A DNA stretch of 27,705 nucleotides from a virus. How positions within the stretch are numbered: position 1 is the stretch's first letter; each line of letters opens with the position of its first letter. Positions 1 to 8,877 of the stretch are shown here, piece by piece. The position numbers and the translations under genes were made by a program. The notes beneath the pieces are model-generated. The model was not told where the DNA came from. It ran no database searches and worked only from the letters and a program-made list of their open reading frames with translations. Location: positions 1 to 27,705 of the IMG/VR virus record IMGVR_UViG_3300020472_000139. The stretch is one strand, 5' to 3'.

Positions 1-674
1 GAAGGAACATGAGTTGCACTATCTGAAGCCATATTGTCTTCATCTTTTAATGCATTTGTTATTCTCGCATCAGCTCTCGCATTTGTAAAGTATAAATTAC
101 TTGATCCTTCACTAATATCATCTGTGTCTACACCCGTATAGTTTCTTGTATTTGTAACAATTTGATTTCCCATTAAACCGTGGGAAGAGCATTGATAGTG
201 TAATACTAAGGGTGTGGCGTCAGATACTACAATTTGTGTATATGCTCCGGATGACCCAGGAGTACCACTAGTTGTTACTCCAGTAGAGTAAGCAGTAGTT
301 TTTGCAGATTCATAGTAAAAAAGAAGTGGATGACCACTATTTGAACTATCTGCTTGGTCAAACTTATATGTATTTCCAGGAGCAAGTATAAGTGTTGGAG
401 AAAACGATCCATCTATCTTATACCCAGAACTTGAACCAGATCCATTATATCTATGAGTCGCATCTTTTGTAGCTACTGTGACTGTAAAAGTAACCGCAGA
501 ACTTTCATGACGAATTCCTCCGGCTTCTCCAACAGTAATAATATCTCCATTGGCATCACGGACAAAAATTCGTTGATCTTTCGCATTAAGTGCAATCTCG
601 CCAACAGCTATATCACTTGACGTAGGTTTAGAAAGAGCTGTTTCACTCTTTTTTACTTTAATTACTACTGGCAT
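1..674 (-). CDS. Tail fibre / virion surface protein with cupredoxin-like domain (3' end cut by window)
   Basis: The reading frame runs from ATG at 674 off the left edge, giving about 224 residues without a stop. AGGA lies 8 bases before the ATG. The N-terminus (VIKVKKSETALSKPTSSDI, then VGEIALNAKDQRIFVRD) resembles that of the upstream fibre gene, suggesting a shared virion-anchor module. Residues about 70-172 look like a cupredoxin-type beta sandwich: FDQADSSNSGHPLLFYY, then HYQCSSHGLMGNQ. His115, Cys162, His165 and Met168 sit where plastocyanin-type proteins place the four ligands of a type I copper site. Next comes LYFTNARADARI (194-205), a short motif I know from marine phage fibres. What is seen: the residues and their order. 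What is inferred: cupredoxin fold and metal binding. It is the last gene of the P3 unit in the window and probably a receptor-side or surface-exposed component. Confidence 0.8.
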   Translation of the reverse strand, partial: MPVVIKVKKSETALSKPTSSDIAVGEIALNAKDQRIFVRDANGDIITVGEAGGIRHESSAVTFTVTVATKDATHRYNGSGSSSGYKIDGSFSPTLILAPGNTYKFDQADSSNSGHPLLFYYESAKTTAYSTGVTTSGTPGSSGAYTQIVVSDATPLVLHYQCSSHGLMGNQIVTNTRNYTGVDTDDISEGSSNLYFTNARADARITNALKDEDNMASDSATHVP

Positions 675-686
675 AGTGTTGTCCTA

Positions 687-1802
687 TTAGCTATAAGTGC
701 CGCCGTCTAAAGTTGTTGTCCACGAGATTGTATCAGATGATGATGTATATAAAAGTACTCCATCTGCTGATCCACCGCCATCTAAGGCTGAAAGTGTATT
801 TGCTGAGTTTGCTACAAGTACTGAACCTTTTGCAACTGCTGAAAGTCCTGTTCCACCATCTGCAACTGCTAAGTCTGTAATTCCTGTTATTGATCCGCCT
901 GTAATTGCTACACTGGAATCTTCGAGATGCGCAACAAGAGTTGCTACAGCATATCCGGTTCCGCCAGTGCTGACTGTAGTAGTAGGCTCTGATTGTAAAT
1001 TTTTAAATAATTTCCATTTTTGATCACCTGCGTCACGGAAAAGACCTGTGTATTCATCTTGAGATCCAGAATCATCATATAATCCATAAAAACCAATATC
1101 AACGGCATCACTAGAATTATTACCGGTAGCAAGTGATAGCATTGAATCCGCAACATTTACAGTTGTGGAGGAAACAGTAGTAGTTGTACCTGAGACTGTT
1201 AAATTTCCAGAAATTGTTACGTTATTTGGTAGTCCAATAGTAATTTTATTATCTGCTACTGTAGTTTCAATTTCATTCGTAGTACCTTCAAAAGTAAGAG
1301 TATCAGTACCAATACTAACAGTATCATTTGAACCGCTATCAGCAGCTATTGTTAAAGTAGTTGATAAGGCTGCCCAACTAAGTACACCGGCACCATTAGT
1401 TTGTAAGTAATACCCATTAGTGGCGGTTGCCGGGAGAGTATATGCTAAGTCAGCTCCAACTGTTGCAGGTGCTTTTAGAGAAATATAATTCGTACCATTG
1501 GCAGTTGCTTCATAAAGTTTTAATTCACCCTGAGCTTTTAATTTAAGCTCATCAATATACGAATTAGAATCTGTAATTATAGCACTACTTGCAGTAAGAT
1601 TTCCTGCTGTATGGTCAAGCATATCCATGAAATGCTTACCACCAATAATCTCTGGAGTATTTCCACCACCGCTTTCGTTTCCTATTGCAAGGCGCTTTCC
1701 ATATGTTCCATTATCCCCATAGGCATAAAATAGCTCCCCTTGCGCAACACTAGTAGGTTTGCCAGTTCCCGTAGTTCTTTTAATTTGAATTGTTTGAGCC
1801 AT
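687..1802 (-). CDS. Tail fibre-like structural protein
   Basis: This 371-residue protein is rich in Thr, Ser, Gly and Asn with alternating beta-strand patterns, as in trimeric phage fibres. The N-terminus (MAQTIQIKRTTGTGKPTS, then AQGELFYAY) parallels that of the next gene. A central stretch, ISGNLTVSGTTTTVSSTTV followed by a segment with GFYGLYDD and GLFRDAGDQKWKLF, is a pattern common in marine phage fibre and structural proteins. The C-terminus ends DGGTYS, similar to the DAGSY end of the preceding gene product. GGAG lies about 10 bases before the ATG. No enzymatic motif is visible. By position after the gpJ-like tip gene it is probably a side fibre or a virion decoration; which one cannot be told from sequence. 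Confidence 0.8.
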   Translation of the reverse strand: MAQTIQIKRTTGTGKPTSVAQGELFYAYGDNGTYGKRLAIGNESGGGNTPEIIGGKHFMDMLDHTAGNLTASSAIITDSNSYIDELKLKAQGELKLYEATANGTNYISLKAPATVGADLAYTLPATATNGYYLQTNGAGVLSWAALSTTLTIAADSGSNDTVSIGTDTLTFEGTTNEIETTVADNKITIGLPNNVTISGNLTVSGTTTTVSSTTVNVADSMLSLATGNNSSDAVDIGFYGLYDDSGSQDEYTGLFRDAGDQKWKLFKNLQSEPTTTVSTGGTGYAVATLVAHLEDSSVAITGGSITGITDLAVADGGTGLSAVAKGSVLVANSANTLSALDGGGSADGVLLYTSSSDTISWTTTLDGGTYS

Positions 1803-1823
1803 TTATAAAACTCCGAATTATCC

Positions 1824-2231
1824 CTAATAGGATCCTGCGTCTATTGTATCAGAATCGCCTGCAGCTGCGCCCACTATTATGGGAACCCACTGAAATGTGC
1901 CTGAACTTGTTTCTCTATAGACTTTGAATTGTTCATCGTCGGTATCATACCATGTGTCTCCCTCTGAGACAGTTGACCCCGTAGGGGCGGATGCACCTCT
2001 AAAATCTTGATCTGCTAATTGTTTGAGAGCAGTCTCTAGATCCGTTGCTGTTAATGTATTATATGGAGTAGTAACTACATTACTTGCGGCCATTGTGCCA
2101 GGAACAGTAGTTGAAATAGCTAAATGAGATAAAGTTAACTGAGTCTTATCATCAGTAATCTCGACAGTAATATCATCCCCTGTAGCGGTTATTTCAGTAA
2201 CATCTTCTGTTATTTCTATTGTTGTACTCAT
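1824..2231 (-). CDS. Small fibre-associated structural protein, function unknown
   Basis: A 135-residue protein whose ATG overlaps the stop of the upstream gene by 4 bases, indicating translational coupling. The first half is built of short Thr/Ile/Asp-rich beta strands (ITEDVTEITATGDDITVEI). The middle has an amphipathic segment, TATDLETALKQLADQDF. The second half contains GDTWYDTDDEQFKVYRE, a pattern seen in phage fibre and baseplate accessory proteins where a short strand pair displays W and Y. It ends DTIDAGSY, echoing the C-terminus of the next gene product. There is no membrane segment or enzymatic motif. Its place between the Ig-like protein and the long fibre suggests a linker, chaperone or small fibre subunit; this is inference. 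Confidence 0.65.
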   Translation of the reverse strand: MSTTIEITEDVTEITATGDDITVEITDDKTQLTLSHLAISTTVPGTMAASNVVTTPYNTLTATDLETALKQLADQDFRGASAPTGSTVSEGDTWYDTDDEQFKVYRETSSGTFQWVPIIVGAAAGDSDTIDAGSY

Positions 2232-2566
2232 CTTGTTACTTCAGGGGTTAGAGTGACATCTCCTTGTAAAAGTCGTTTAACTATAGCATCGCCAGAAGTA
2301 TAAATTTCTAAATCATATACGTATTGTCCTGCCGATATTCCTGAACTAGTTGCAGCAGCTAACGTCATTTTTAGTTTTCCTGCGGCAGCATCTGTTTTAG
2401 TCACTGTAAAGCTAGCAGAGGCTGAACTTGCAGTAACTGATGTACGCAGCTGTGCCCTACCTGAATAATTAGTCAGATTTAGAGCCGTTCCTGATTCCTT
2501 AACAACCAGGTCTAAAGCAAAGTCGGAACCTTGGTCAATTACTAAGTTATATGTTGCTGCGCTCAT
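2228..2566 (-). CDS. Small Ig-like / BppU N-terminal-like tail protein
   Basis: This 112-residue protein has the look of a single beta-sandwich domain: NLVIDQGSDFALDLVV, then LTNYSGRAQLRTSV, then GQYVYDLEIY and KRLLQGDVTLTPEVTR. The order 'IDQGSDF ... GRAQLR ... G.YVYDLE ... RLLQG.VTLTPEVT' matches small proteins of marine phages and resembles the N-terminal domain of BppU-type baseplate upper proteins. It is the first gene of the unit driven by promoter P3. GGAGA with a 6-base gap precedes the ATG. It probably decorates or links the tail tip and fibres; the exact role is not shown by the sequence. Confidence 0.7.
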   Translation of the reverse strand: MSAATYNLVIDQGSDFALDLVVKESGTALNLTNYSGRAQLRTSVTASSASASFTVTKTDAAAGKLKMTLAAATSSGISAGQYVYDLEIYTSGDAIVKRLLQGDVTLTPEVTR

Positions 2567-2586
2567 TTACATTTCTCCATGCTGAA

Positions 2587-2626
2587 ATTATATCCCAAAG
2601 GACATATTTAGTCAAGTTTTATTTTT
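2587..2626 (-). promoter_or_regulatory. Promoter P3 (sigma70-like with upstream A-rich element)
   Basis: On the minus strand TTGACT (2615-2610) is followed after exactly 17 bases by TATAAT (2592-2587). Upstream of the -35, AAAAATAAA (2626-2618) sits 2 bases away, the same arrangement as in P1 and P2. The A-rich element begins within the stop codon of the gpJ-like gene. The start point should lie near 2580, giving a very short leader before the ATG at 2566. It would drive the Ig-like protein and the fibre genes separately from the tail operon. Confidence 0.8.
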
Positions 2627-5600
2627 AACTAGGTACAGATGACCCCAGCCAGCCCAGAATTACACGATTATTCTGTGAATTATCACGAATTAAAATACGT
2701 TGAAAATGTGAATCTAGGGTAATATTTGCATAGGTTTCGCCTGCACTTGTATTTGCAGAAAAATGTGTGCCTCCTCCATTAAGATGAGATCCACTTATAT
2801 TCCATCCTGTTGCAGTGGATGGTCCGATATACCCTGCACTAGCCTTAATTGTTCCATTAAACTCTGCATTACCACTACTATCTACTTTAAAGTTTTTTGT
2901 TGCTATTGCTCCAGTAGATAGATTAAAGTAAGCATATCCAGTTCCGCCTGAACCTGTTGCAAACGCAGTTCCAATAGGATTATTTGAGTTTTCTGTTAAA
3001 GTAGTTCCAACGGATCGAAGAATACCAGTAGTAATACTACTTCCATCTATTGTGGTTATATCGCTTCCACCATCTTGTAGTAAACCAGTGCCACTATCAA
3101 ATGTTACTACCCCGCTAAAGTTTGTGTAGCGTACTATATTTGAATAAGTTACTTCTACTGTACTGGCGGTAGCTAGAGATTCACCAAAATATCTAACTGT
3201 ATAATGTATATTTGAAGAAGTTGGATCTTGAGTTCTTGGTTCATTTGTCCACTTATCTACTGCAGAACTATCCGATAGTCCAAGAACTTCTGTTGCCCCA
3301 GACCCTCCATTAATATCCCCACTACTAAAGGTATAAGTGGCCTCGCCAGGAGCACTAGGAGGAGTTCCTGGAGTGGTTTGTTTTTCATAATAAAGGTAAC
3401 CTTGAACAGTTCGTGTTCCAGAATCTCCGTCTGTGCCTTGCTCTCCTTGCTTAACTTTTGGTATAGATACAACAGTAGTAGTTTCCCAAGTTGTATCATC
3501 TTGTTGTTTTTCTCTGACTGCTACAGTAAAGACCTGAGCAGTCCCTGAACCGTAGGCTACTGCTGCGTTTGTATTATGAACAATTTTTGTATATTTATTA
3601 CCAGAAGTAGGGTCTTTAAAAGAACTGTCTGCTTTTCCTGCCTCTGTAGAGTTATTAGGATTAGCATTAGTTGCAAAATCTCCTGTAACTTTAAAAATAG
3701 GACTGTCATACCCGATAGCATCCGCATATAACTGTATATTACTATAAGACGTGCTTAAGGTACCATCTGCTGCATAATTAAGCATATCTGGCTGAAGATA
3801 GGCTGTAGCTGCACGACCTGTAAAAGCTACATTAATTCTTAAATCATTTTGTACATTATAGGTATTACCACTTCTCTTAACAGTTGCTATAACAGAATCT
3901 TTTATATAGTCTGGTCTGAAAGCTTGTCTTGCTACCGTTTTATTAGTACTATTTGCTGTTACTGCAAAAGCGGCACTAGTATCATTCAGTTTTGACTCAG
4001 TATAAAGTATATCGTCCGAAATTATAGCTGCGACTTTTGCTCCATAAAAATCAGAACCAACTTTTAGACGAATAATATCACCAAGTTGAAATACAGAAGT
4101 AAATCCATCACCGCCAGTTCTTATTACTTTATTCGAATACCTTCCGGTAGCAACAGATACATTAGAATTTACATGAGTCCATCTATTATTTTCAACTCCA
4201 CCACTATTATTCGGAGCAAAATCATTTATATCATATATAATATTTTCTACTACTGAATTTTTAAATTCTACCTGAGTACTTCCGATTAATCTTAAATAGT
4301 CATTAGTAGTGTCCGGAGTATGATCAAATAGTATATATGCCAAAAGAACTGCGGGAAAATCACTATTAGTATATGTCATAGCAACCATATCTTGAGTAAA
4401 AGTACTAGCAGTTGTCGGGGAGGGGTTAGTAAGAGGATCCTCCTCTATAGCTCCAAGACTTCTCAGTTTCCAAGCATCTTTCATTATTTTAAAAGTAGTA
4501 CCATCAACAACATGTTTATCGGTATTAGACTCAGCACCTCTAGGTACTCCGAATACTCGGAAACCTGAATAACTTCCATAAGGATCTTGAACTTCAAATG
4601 TTGTATACGTAAACTTACTTCGTCTATCTGAAGTTACTGCCCTAACTCCTACCTTATATACTCCATCATTTAAACCAGTCATTGAGTACTGAAACGATAA
4701 AGGATTTCCTACAGATAATACTGGTGCGTCGGGATTAGTTTGTATTTCAAAACCTGTAACAGGCTCATATACTGTGCCATCATCGTTTAAGGGAGTTTCC
4801 CATTGAACAATAACTTCCTCTTTTAAAGTTCTTTCAGTAGAAGCCCGTAATACATATACAGCGGGAGGTGCCGGACAAGTATCTTTTTCAAGTATATAAA
4901 TAGATTCAGGAGTATCTAATTCAAATTCTCTATCAACAGCGTCGAACTTAGAGTTATAAAATTCTACAGCTGTAATACCAATATTTCCTGTATCTTCTTC
5001 AGTAATTCCTAAAATTTGATATTCTTTATAAGAGTATGCTTGAGTTTTATCGTCTTTTTGCTCTTTTATAGCCCAGATAGAGTCACTCGTAACTAAATCT
5101 CCGCTAAATTTTCCAGTACATTTAATTACTGTCTTACCTGCCACCACAGATACATTACTACTAGTAAAAGGAAGTGTTTCGATTGCTGTAGTATTAACAA
5201 GTTGTAATAAAAGATCATTGCCGTTCTCGGCATCTCTAGCAATCGCAATCTGCTTTCTAACATTATCATCAGTTTCGGTAGTATCAATAGTGGTTGAAGC
5301 ATAATCATAAGGAGAGCTAGAAGCGGGTAAAAATGCCGTTTGAATCTCATCTCCTCTATTATAAGTTGTACCACTAATAATGGCTGTATCTTGAGATAGT
5401 ATTACTTTTCTGACATTAACCAAAGCTGCTATAGTATATGTCGATGAGGAAGAAAAAGTGTATGAAGATACTTCTGTACCTCCACCGTCAACTTGGACAC
5501 CTCCTGACTCGACAGAAACATCTCTATCTAATGTTAATTGAGAGTTTGTATTAGTATCTACTACTGTGTGTGCAGAAACTCTACCACTAAATTGCATGCC

Positions 5601-8102
5601 ATAAAGATCTGGTTGTTGTACATTAATTACATCTCCTGGAGTTAGAAAAGCAGCAGTAAGACTTGTTTCAAAAGAGATTACTTCTTTTTGTTTTGTTGAT
5701 GTCCATAGCTTCCATTTACCATAACGTAGTGCTTGCCCTTCTGAAGTACACCCAAAAGCTTGAGCCTCAGTTTTTATAATTTTACCTGTTTCTAAAATAT
5801 TTTCTCTATCTTCTACAATTATAGGCTCTAGTCTAAATTGAGAATCGGGATTATTCCATGTAACAATTATTTGATTAGCTCTTGTTTTACTACCTGTACT
5901 TTCTGATTTTATATCACCATTAATAATATTAGCAGGACCAAAATTATAAACTGGAGCGGATGGAGAATCTTGAACAGTTAGCATTTGACCATCTAACCAA
6001 TACAACATTCCTCTAAAAACAGTGCTCATATCTTTCAAAACTTTATAGCAATCAGTAGCTTTTGTTAAGTATATATTTGCTCTAAATCGAGGTTCGGTTC
6101 CTCCCTTACCATCGGGAACAAGTTCATCACAATACTTTGCAATTTTGTAAAGAGCAAATTTATCAATATCTATTTCATCCAAGAAACCCCCGAGACCGTA
6201 TCTATCATTAGAAAGAATATCATAAAAAACCCAAGCAGGATTATCAGAATATTTTAAAACTGATTGAAAAGTACCGTCCCAAAGACCTTGATATTGAGCT
6301 ATACCATTTGTAAGGTCTTCTTCCCTAGTCTTATAGTTGCTAGGAAGTTTAATTTTCTTTCCTAAAACATCATATGTGCGAACAGGGTTTGCACTATAGT
6401 CTCTTGAACTAAAAGTTACCGCTGCCAAAGCAGTAAAAGGATAATTTAACTTTTCTTTTATAATTGCAACAACACTTGCAACTGCTGATGCATCTGCTGC
6501 AGTAGGATTATTATCATCCGCCTTCCCACTCCATTTTTTTAATTTAACTCTATTAGGATACGCACCTGGTCCTGGAGGACCGGTAACTGAAGTCTCATAC
6601 TCACTATCACTGTTAGGATTGTCTGTGGCTGTAGGAGTGAGTCTAGTTACCTGAAGACATATATCTTCGTAAGGTTGGTATTTTTCTGTAAAAACTTTAT
6701 AATCCCTACTAAAGGCAGCTTTGGTACCACTATAAGAGTGTACTATCATGTTATTCTCAACATGAACCATTCCTTTATCTAGCATCCACTCTCCATCTCG
6801 TTTAAACCATACATGCATTTGGTGAGCTACTGCGTGTCCATATTGATTACCATTTTGACCCATGTGAAATAACCCAGTAGGAAATCTGAGTTGCACACGA
6901 ATTTCATCAATCTCTGAAACCTGACTTTCTGACATTCCTTGATTAGTAAACGTAATACTTTTTGTTTGAAGAGTTATACGAGGAGAATAAATATTTCCTT
7001 TTAAAGTATCATTTGCACCTGCGTCATGATCATCTTTAAAATTTTCAGTATATGCGGTGGGGGAGGCTCCAATATTATTAAACTCCTCTCTCCAATAAAC
7101 AGTACTACCTGGGTCAAAATCTGTTGAAGCCCTCCAATGATTACCATCTACAACAAATAAACTTTTATCAGTATCGGCTAAATTTACATTAATACTTGAG
7201 GTACCTGTACCTGCTAATTGAAATAAAGGCTCTTGATTCTCTGTTCCTCTTCTGAATTGGACATTACTATCTTTTGTTGAGGCTTCTTCTCCTGACGAAT
7301 CAGCAACTGCACTTAATCCAAATTGTTTATTGCTAAAAGAAGTTGCACCTGCATAATTATTATCTACTTTTATATATCTATTACCGCTTGCAGTCTCTAT
7401 AACCGCACTTAAAGCTAGATCACCTTTTAGAGATAAAATTGTACCATTACTAACATCATCTTGATTAAAAAAAGAAAGCGCGTACATAGCGTAAGTTGCA
7501 CGAGCTCTAAGTCTTGCTTGATTACCATCAGCGCTGGTAGTTATTGTACCATTATTTAAAATTGTACTTATATAAAAATCTGTAAAAAAAATACCCTTTG
7601 AATCGTATACTCTAAAATTAAAAGCACCATTAGCAATAGCTTGTCCATTTTTATATATTTGTTTAAAAGGAGTTCCACTAGTAGCTTCAATGTCTATGTA
7701 ACCAGACTCACTCTGCATAGGGTTTGGAGAAACTATCGTAATAATTTTAGCACTTATATCAGCATAGTCAAAAACAAAAAGAAATCTTTTATGCTCGTCA
7801 TCAGTCTCATCTATATGGTTTATCGCTGTAAGATCAGATAAAGTAGTAGTTACTCCCGCTCCCGTACTACCCGAAATAGTTAGTTTATCATTAAAAAAAG
7901 AAGATTCATTAGCAGCATCATAAATTGGATCGCCATCCAAAAATACAGAATTTTCTGCATTACTTAATCCTTGTACTGGGCCTTCACATAATAAATCTGT
8001 AACAGAAATAGTTTGTTCTTTTGCATTGAAAGCCCCTCTTGCCCATGCATTTGCAAGAGAAAATCTTCTACGATCTCTAGCGGTTATTGAACCTTGTGCC
8101 AT
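2625..8102 (-). CDS. Tail tip attachment / host specificity protein, lambda gpJ-like
   Basis: This 1825-residue protein is the central tail tip protein that contacts the host receptor. The N-terminal portion to about residue 1050 carries gpJ-family signatures: the start (SLANAWARGAFNAKEQTIS, then VTDLLCEGPVQGL), FTEKYQPYEDICLQVTRLTP, NPVRTYDVLGKKIKLP (about 570), WVFYDILSNDRYGLGG (about 625) and YWLDGQMLTVQD. A fibronectin type III-like domain follows at about 1078-1170 (VIVQWETPL, then DGVYKVGVRAVTSDRRS). The distal half is fibre-like, with a short collagen-like run, KQGEQGTDGDSG, near 1553, and ends with a beta-rich tip (GNAEFNGTIKASAGYIGP, then a Gly/Ser-rich end). It is much longer than lambda gpJ (about 1130 residues); the extra length lies in the C-terminal fibre-like part. 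AAGGAGA precedes the ATG, 10 bases after the gpI-like gene. Confidence 0.92.
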   Translation of the reverse strand: MAQGSITARDRRRFSLANAWARGAFNAKEQTISVTDLLCEGPVQGLSNAENSVFLDGDPIYDAANESSFFNDKLTISGSTGAGVTTTLSDLTAINHIDETDDEHKRFLFVFDYADISAKIITIVSPNPMQSESGYIDIEATSGTPFKQIYKNGQAIANGAFNFRVYDSKGIFFTDFYISTILNNGTITTSADGNQARLRARATYAMYALSFFNQDDVSNGTILSLKGDLALSAVIETASGNRYIKVDNNYAGATSFSNKQFGLSAVADSSGEEASTKDSNVQFRRGTENQEPLFQLAGTGTSSINVNLADTDKSLFVVDGNHWRASTDFDPGSTVYWREEFNNIGASPTAYTENFKDDHDAGANDTLKGNIYSPRITLQTKSITFTNQGMSESQVSEIDEIRVQLRFPTGLFHMGQNGNQYGHAVAHQMHVWFKRDGEWMLDKGMVHVENNMIVHSYSGTKAAFSRDYKVFTEKYQPYEDICLQVTRLTPTATDNPNSDSEYETSVTGPPGPGAYPNRVKLKKWSGKADDNNPTAADASAVASVVAIIKEKLNYPFTALAAVTFSSRDYSANPVRTYDVLGKKIKLPSNYKTREEDLTNGIAQYQGLWDGTFQSVLKYSDNPAWVFYDILSNDRYGLGGFLDEIDIDKFALYKIAKYCDELVPDGKGGTEPRFRANIYLTKATDCYKVLKDMSTVFRGMLYWLDGQMLTVQDSPSAPVYNFGPANIINGDIKSESTGSKTRANQIIVTWNNPDSQFRLEPIIVEDRENILETGKIIKTEAQAFGCTSEGQALRYGKWKLWTSTKQKEVISFETSLTAAFLTPGDVINVQQPDLYGMQFSGRVSAHTVVDTNTNSQLTLDRDVSVESGGVQVDGGGTEVSSYTFSSSSTYTIAALVNVRKVILSQDTAIISGTTYNRGDEIQTAFLPASSSPYDYASTTIDTTETDDNVRKQIAIARDAENGNDLLLQLVNTTAIETLPFTSSNVSVVAGKTVIKCTGKFSGDLVTSDSIWAIKEQKDDKTQAYSYKEYQILGITEEDTGNIGITAVEFYNSKFDAVDREFELDTPESIYILEKDTCPAPPAVYVLRASTERTLKEEVIVQWETPLNDDGTVYEPVTGFEIQTNPDAPVLSVGNPLSFQYSMTGLNDGVYKVGVRAVTSDRRSKFTYTTFEVQDPYGSYSGFRVFGVPRGAESNTDKHVVDGTTFKIMKDAWKLRSLGAIEEDPLTNPSPTTASTFTQDMVAMTYTNSDFPAVLLAYILFDHTPDTTNDYLRLIGSTQVEFKNSVVENIIYDINDFAPNNSGGVENNRWTHVNSNVSVATGRYSNKVIRTGGDGFTSVFQLGDIIRLKVGSDFYGAKVAAIISDDILYTESKLNDTSAAFAVTANSTNKTVARQAFRPDYIKDSVIATVKRSGNTYNVQNDLRINVAFTGRAATAYLQPDMLNYAADGTLSTSYSNIQLYADAIGYDSPIFKVTGDFATNANPNNSTEAGKADSSFKDPTSGNKYTKIVHNTNAAVAYGSGTAQVFTVAVREKQQDDTTWETTTVVSIPKVKQGEQGTDGDSGTRTVQGYLYYEKQTTPGTPPSAPGEATYTFSSGDINGGSGATEVLGLSDSSAVDKWTNEPRTQDPTSSNIHYTVRYFGESLATASTVEVTYSNIVRYTNFSGVVTFDSGTGLLQDGGSDITTIDGSSITTGILRSVGTTLTENSNNPIGTAFATGSGGTGYAYFNLSTGAIATKNFKVDSSGNAEFNGTIKASAGYIGPSTATGWNISGSHLNGGGTHFSANTSAGETYANITLDSHFQRILIRDNSQNNRVILGWLGSSVPS

Positions 8103-8112
8103 CTATTTCTCC

Positions 8113-8877
8113 TTATGCAGCGTCGACCGTCGTTGGGTTATTATTTATTTCTTGTTCTGGAGTCATCCATCCTATATTACGTTGTTTTTGTTTTTGACCA
8201 GTTATTGCATCAAAAGAAATAGGCTGACCAGGTATTCTAAGATTTCCATAAAGAACGGGTACAGGGTCTCCTTCAATAACATTTTGCTCCGCTCCATTAA
8301 ACATATAAGAAGATTCTTGATCTCCATCTGTCGCAGGGTCAGGAGCCATCATTTCCGCTATACCAGTCATTGCTAAGTTAATAGCTAATCCTGCTGCTAG
8401 TAGACCCATAGTTCCTGATGCAGCGAATCCTGCAGCAAGTGCGCCTCCCAAACTACTTGCAGAAACAGCAGAAGCAAAACTTCCTGTAGTTAGAGTACCA
8501 CTTATTGCGGCTGTTCCCATTCCGGCTGTCTGAACTGTCACCATCCCCATAGCATAAGGAGCCATTACAACAACAGCTAAAATAGCCATTGCTGCAAGTA
8601 TTTTTCCCATACCTTTTGATCCAGCAGGTACAGGAGTAATTGTTATGTCGCCTGATTTAATAGGTAGTAAGAGTTGCATATCTTCCTCAACTTTTATATC
8701 AGCAACATCAATAATAAACCCAATATCATTCTCATGGCAATCCATTAAATGTTTTTTAAACCCAGAAAAATTTACATCAGCACAACGTACTACGTCTTGT
8801 AGTGTTTTTGCTTCTACAGTAAAACTGCTTATAAACTTTTGTCCAAGCTCTCCTTCTAAGTATACTTTACGTAGCAT
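8113..8877 (-). CDS. Tail assembly protein, lambda gpI-like
   Basis: A 254-residue protein starting 11 bases inside the end of the gpK-like gene. The N-terminal about 85 residues (MLRKVYLEGELGQKFISSF through MQLLLPIKSGDITITPVP) look like the small alpha/beta ubiquitin-like fold reported for gpI-family proteins. The middle (about 95-175) is a long Ala/Gly/Met-rich hydrophobic stretch with possible membrane-active helices. The C-terminus, NVIEGDPVPVLYGNLRIPGQP, is typical of this family in phages with lambda-like tails. It lies between gpK- and gpJ-like genes exactly as in lambda. In lambda, gpI is needed for tip assembly but is reported absent from finished tails; whether that holds here is unknown. 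Confidence 0.85.
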   Translation of the reverse strand: MLRKVYLEGELGQKFISSFTVEAKTLQDVVRCADVNFSGFKKHLMDCHENDIGFIIDVADIKVEEDMQLLLPIKSGDITITPVPAGSKGMGKILAAMAILAVVVMAPYAMGMVTVQTAGMGTAAISGTLTTGSFASAVSASSLGGALAAGFAASGTMGLLAAGLAINLAMTGIAEMMAPDPATDGDQESSYMFNGAEQNVIEGDPVPVLYGNLRIPGQPISFDAITGQKQKQRNIGWMTPEQEINNNPTTVDAA

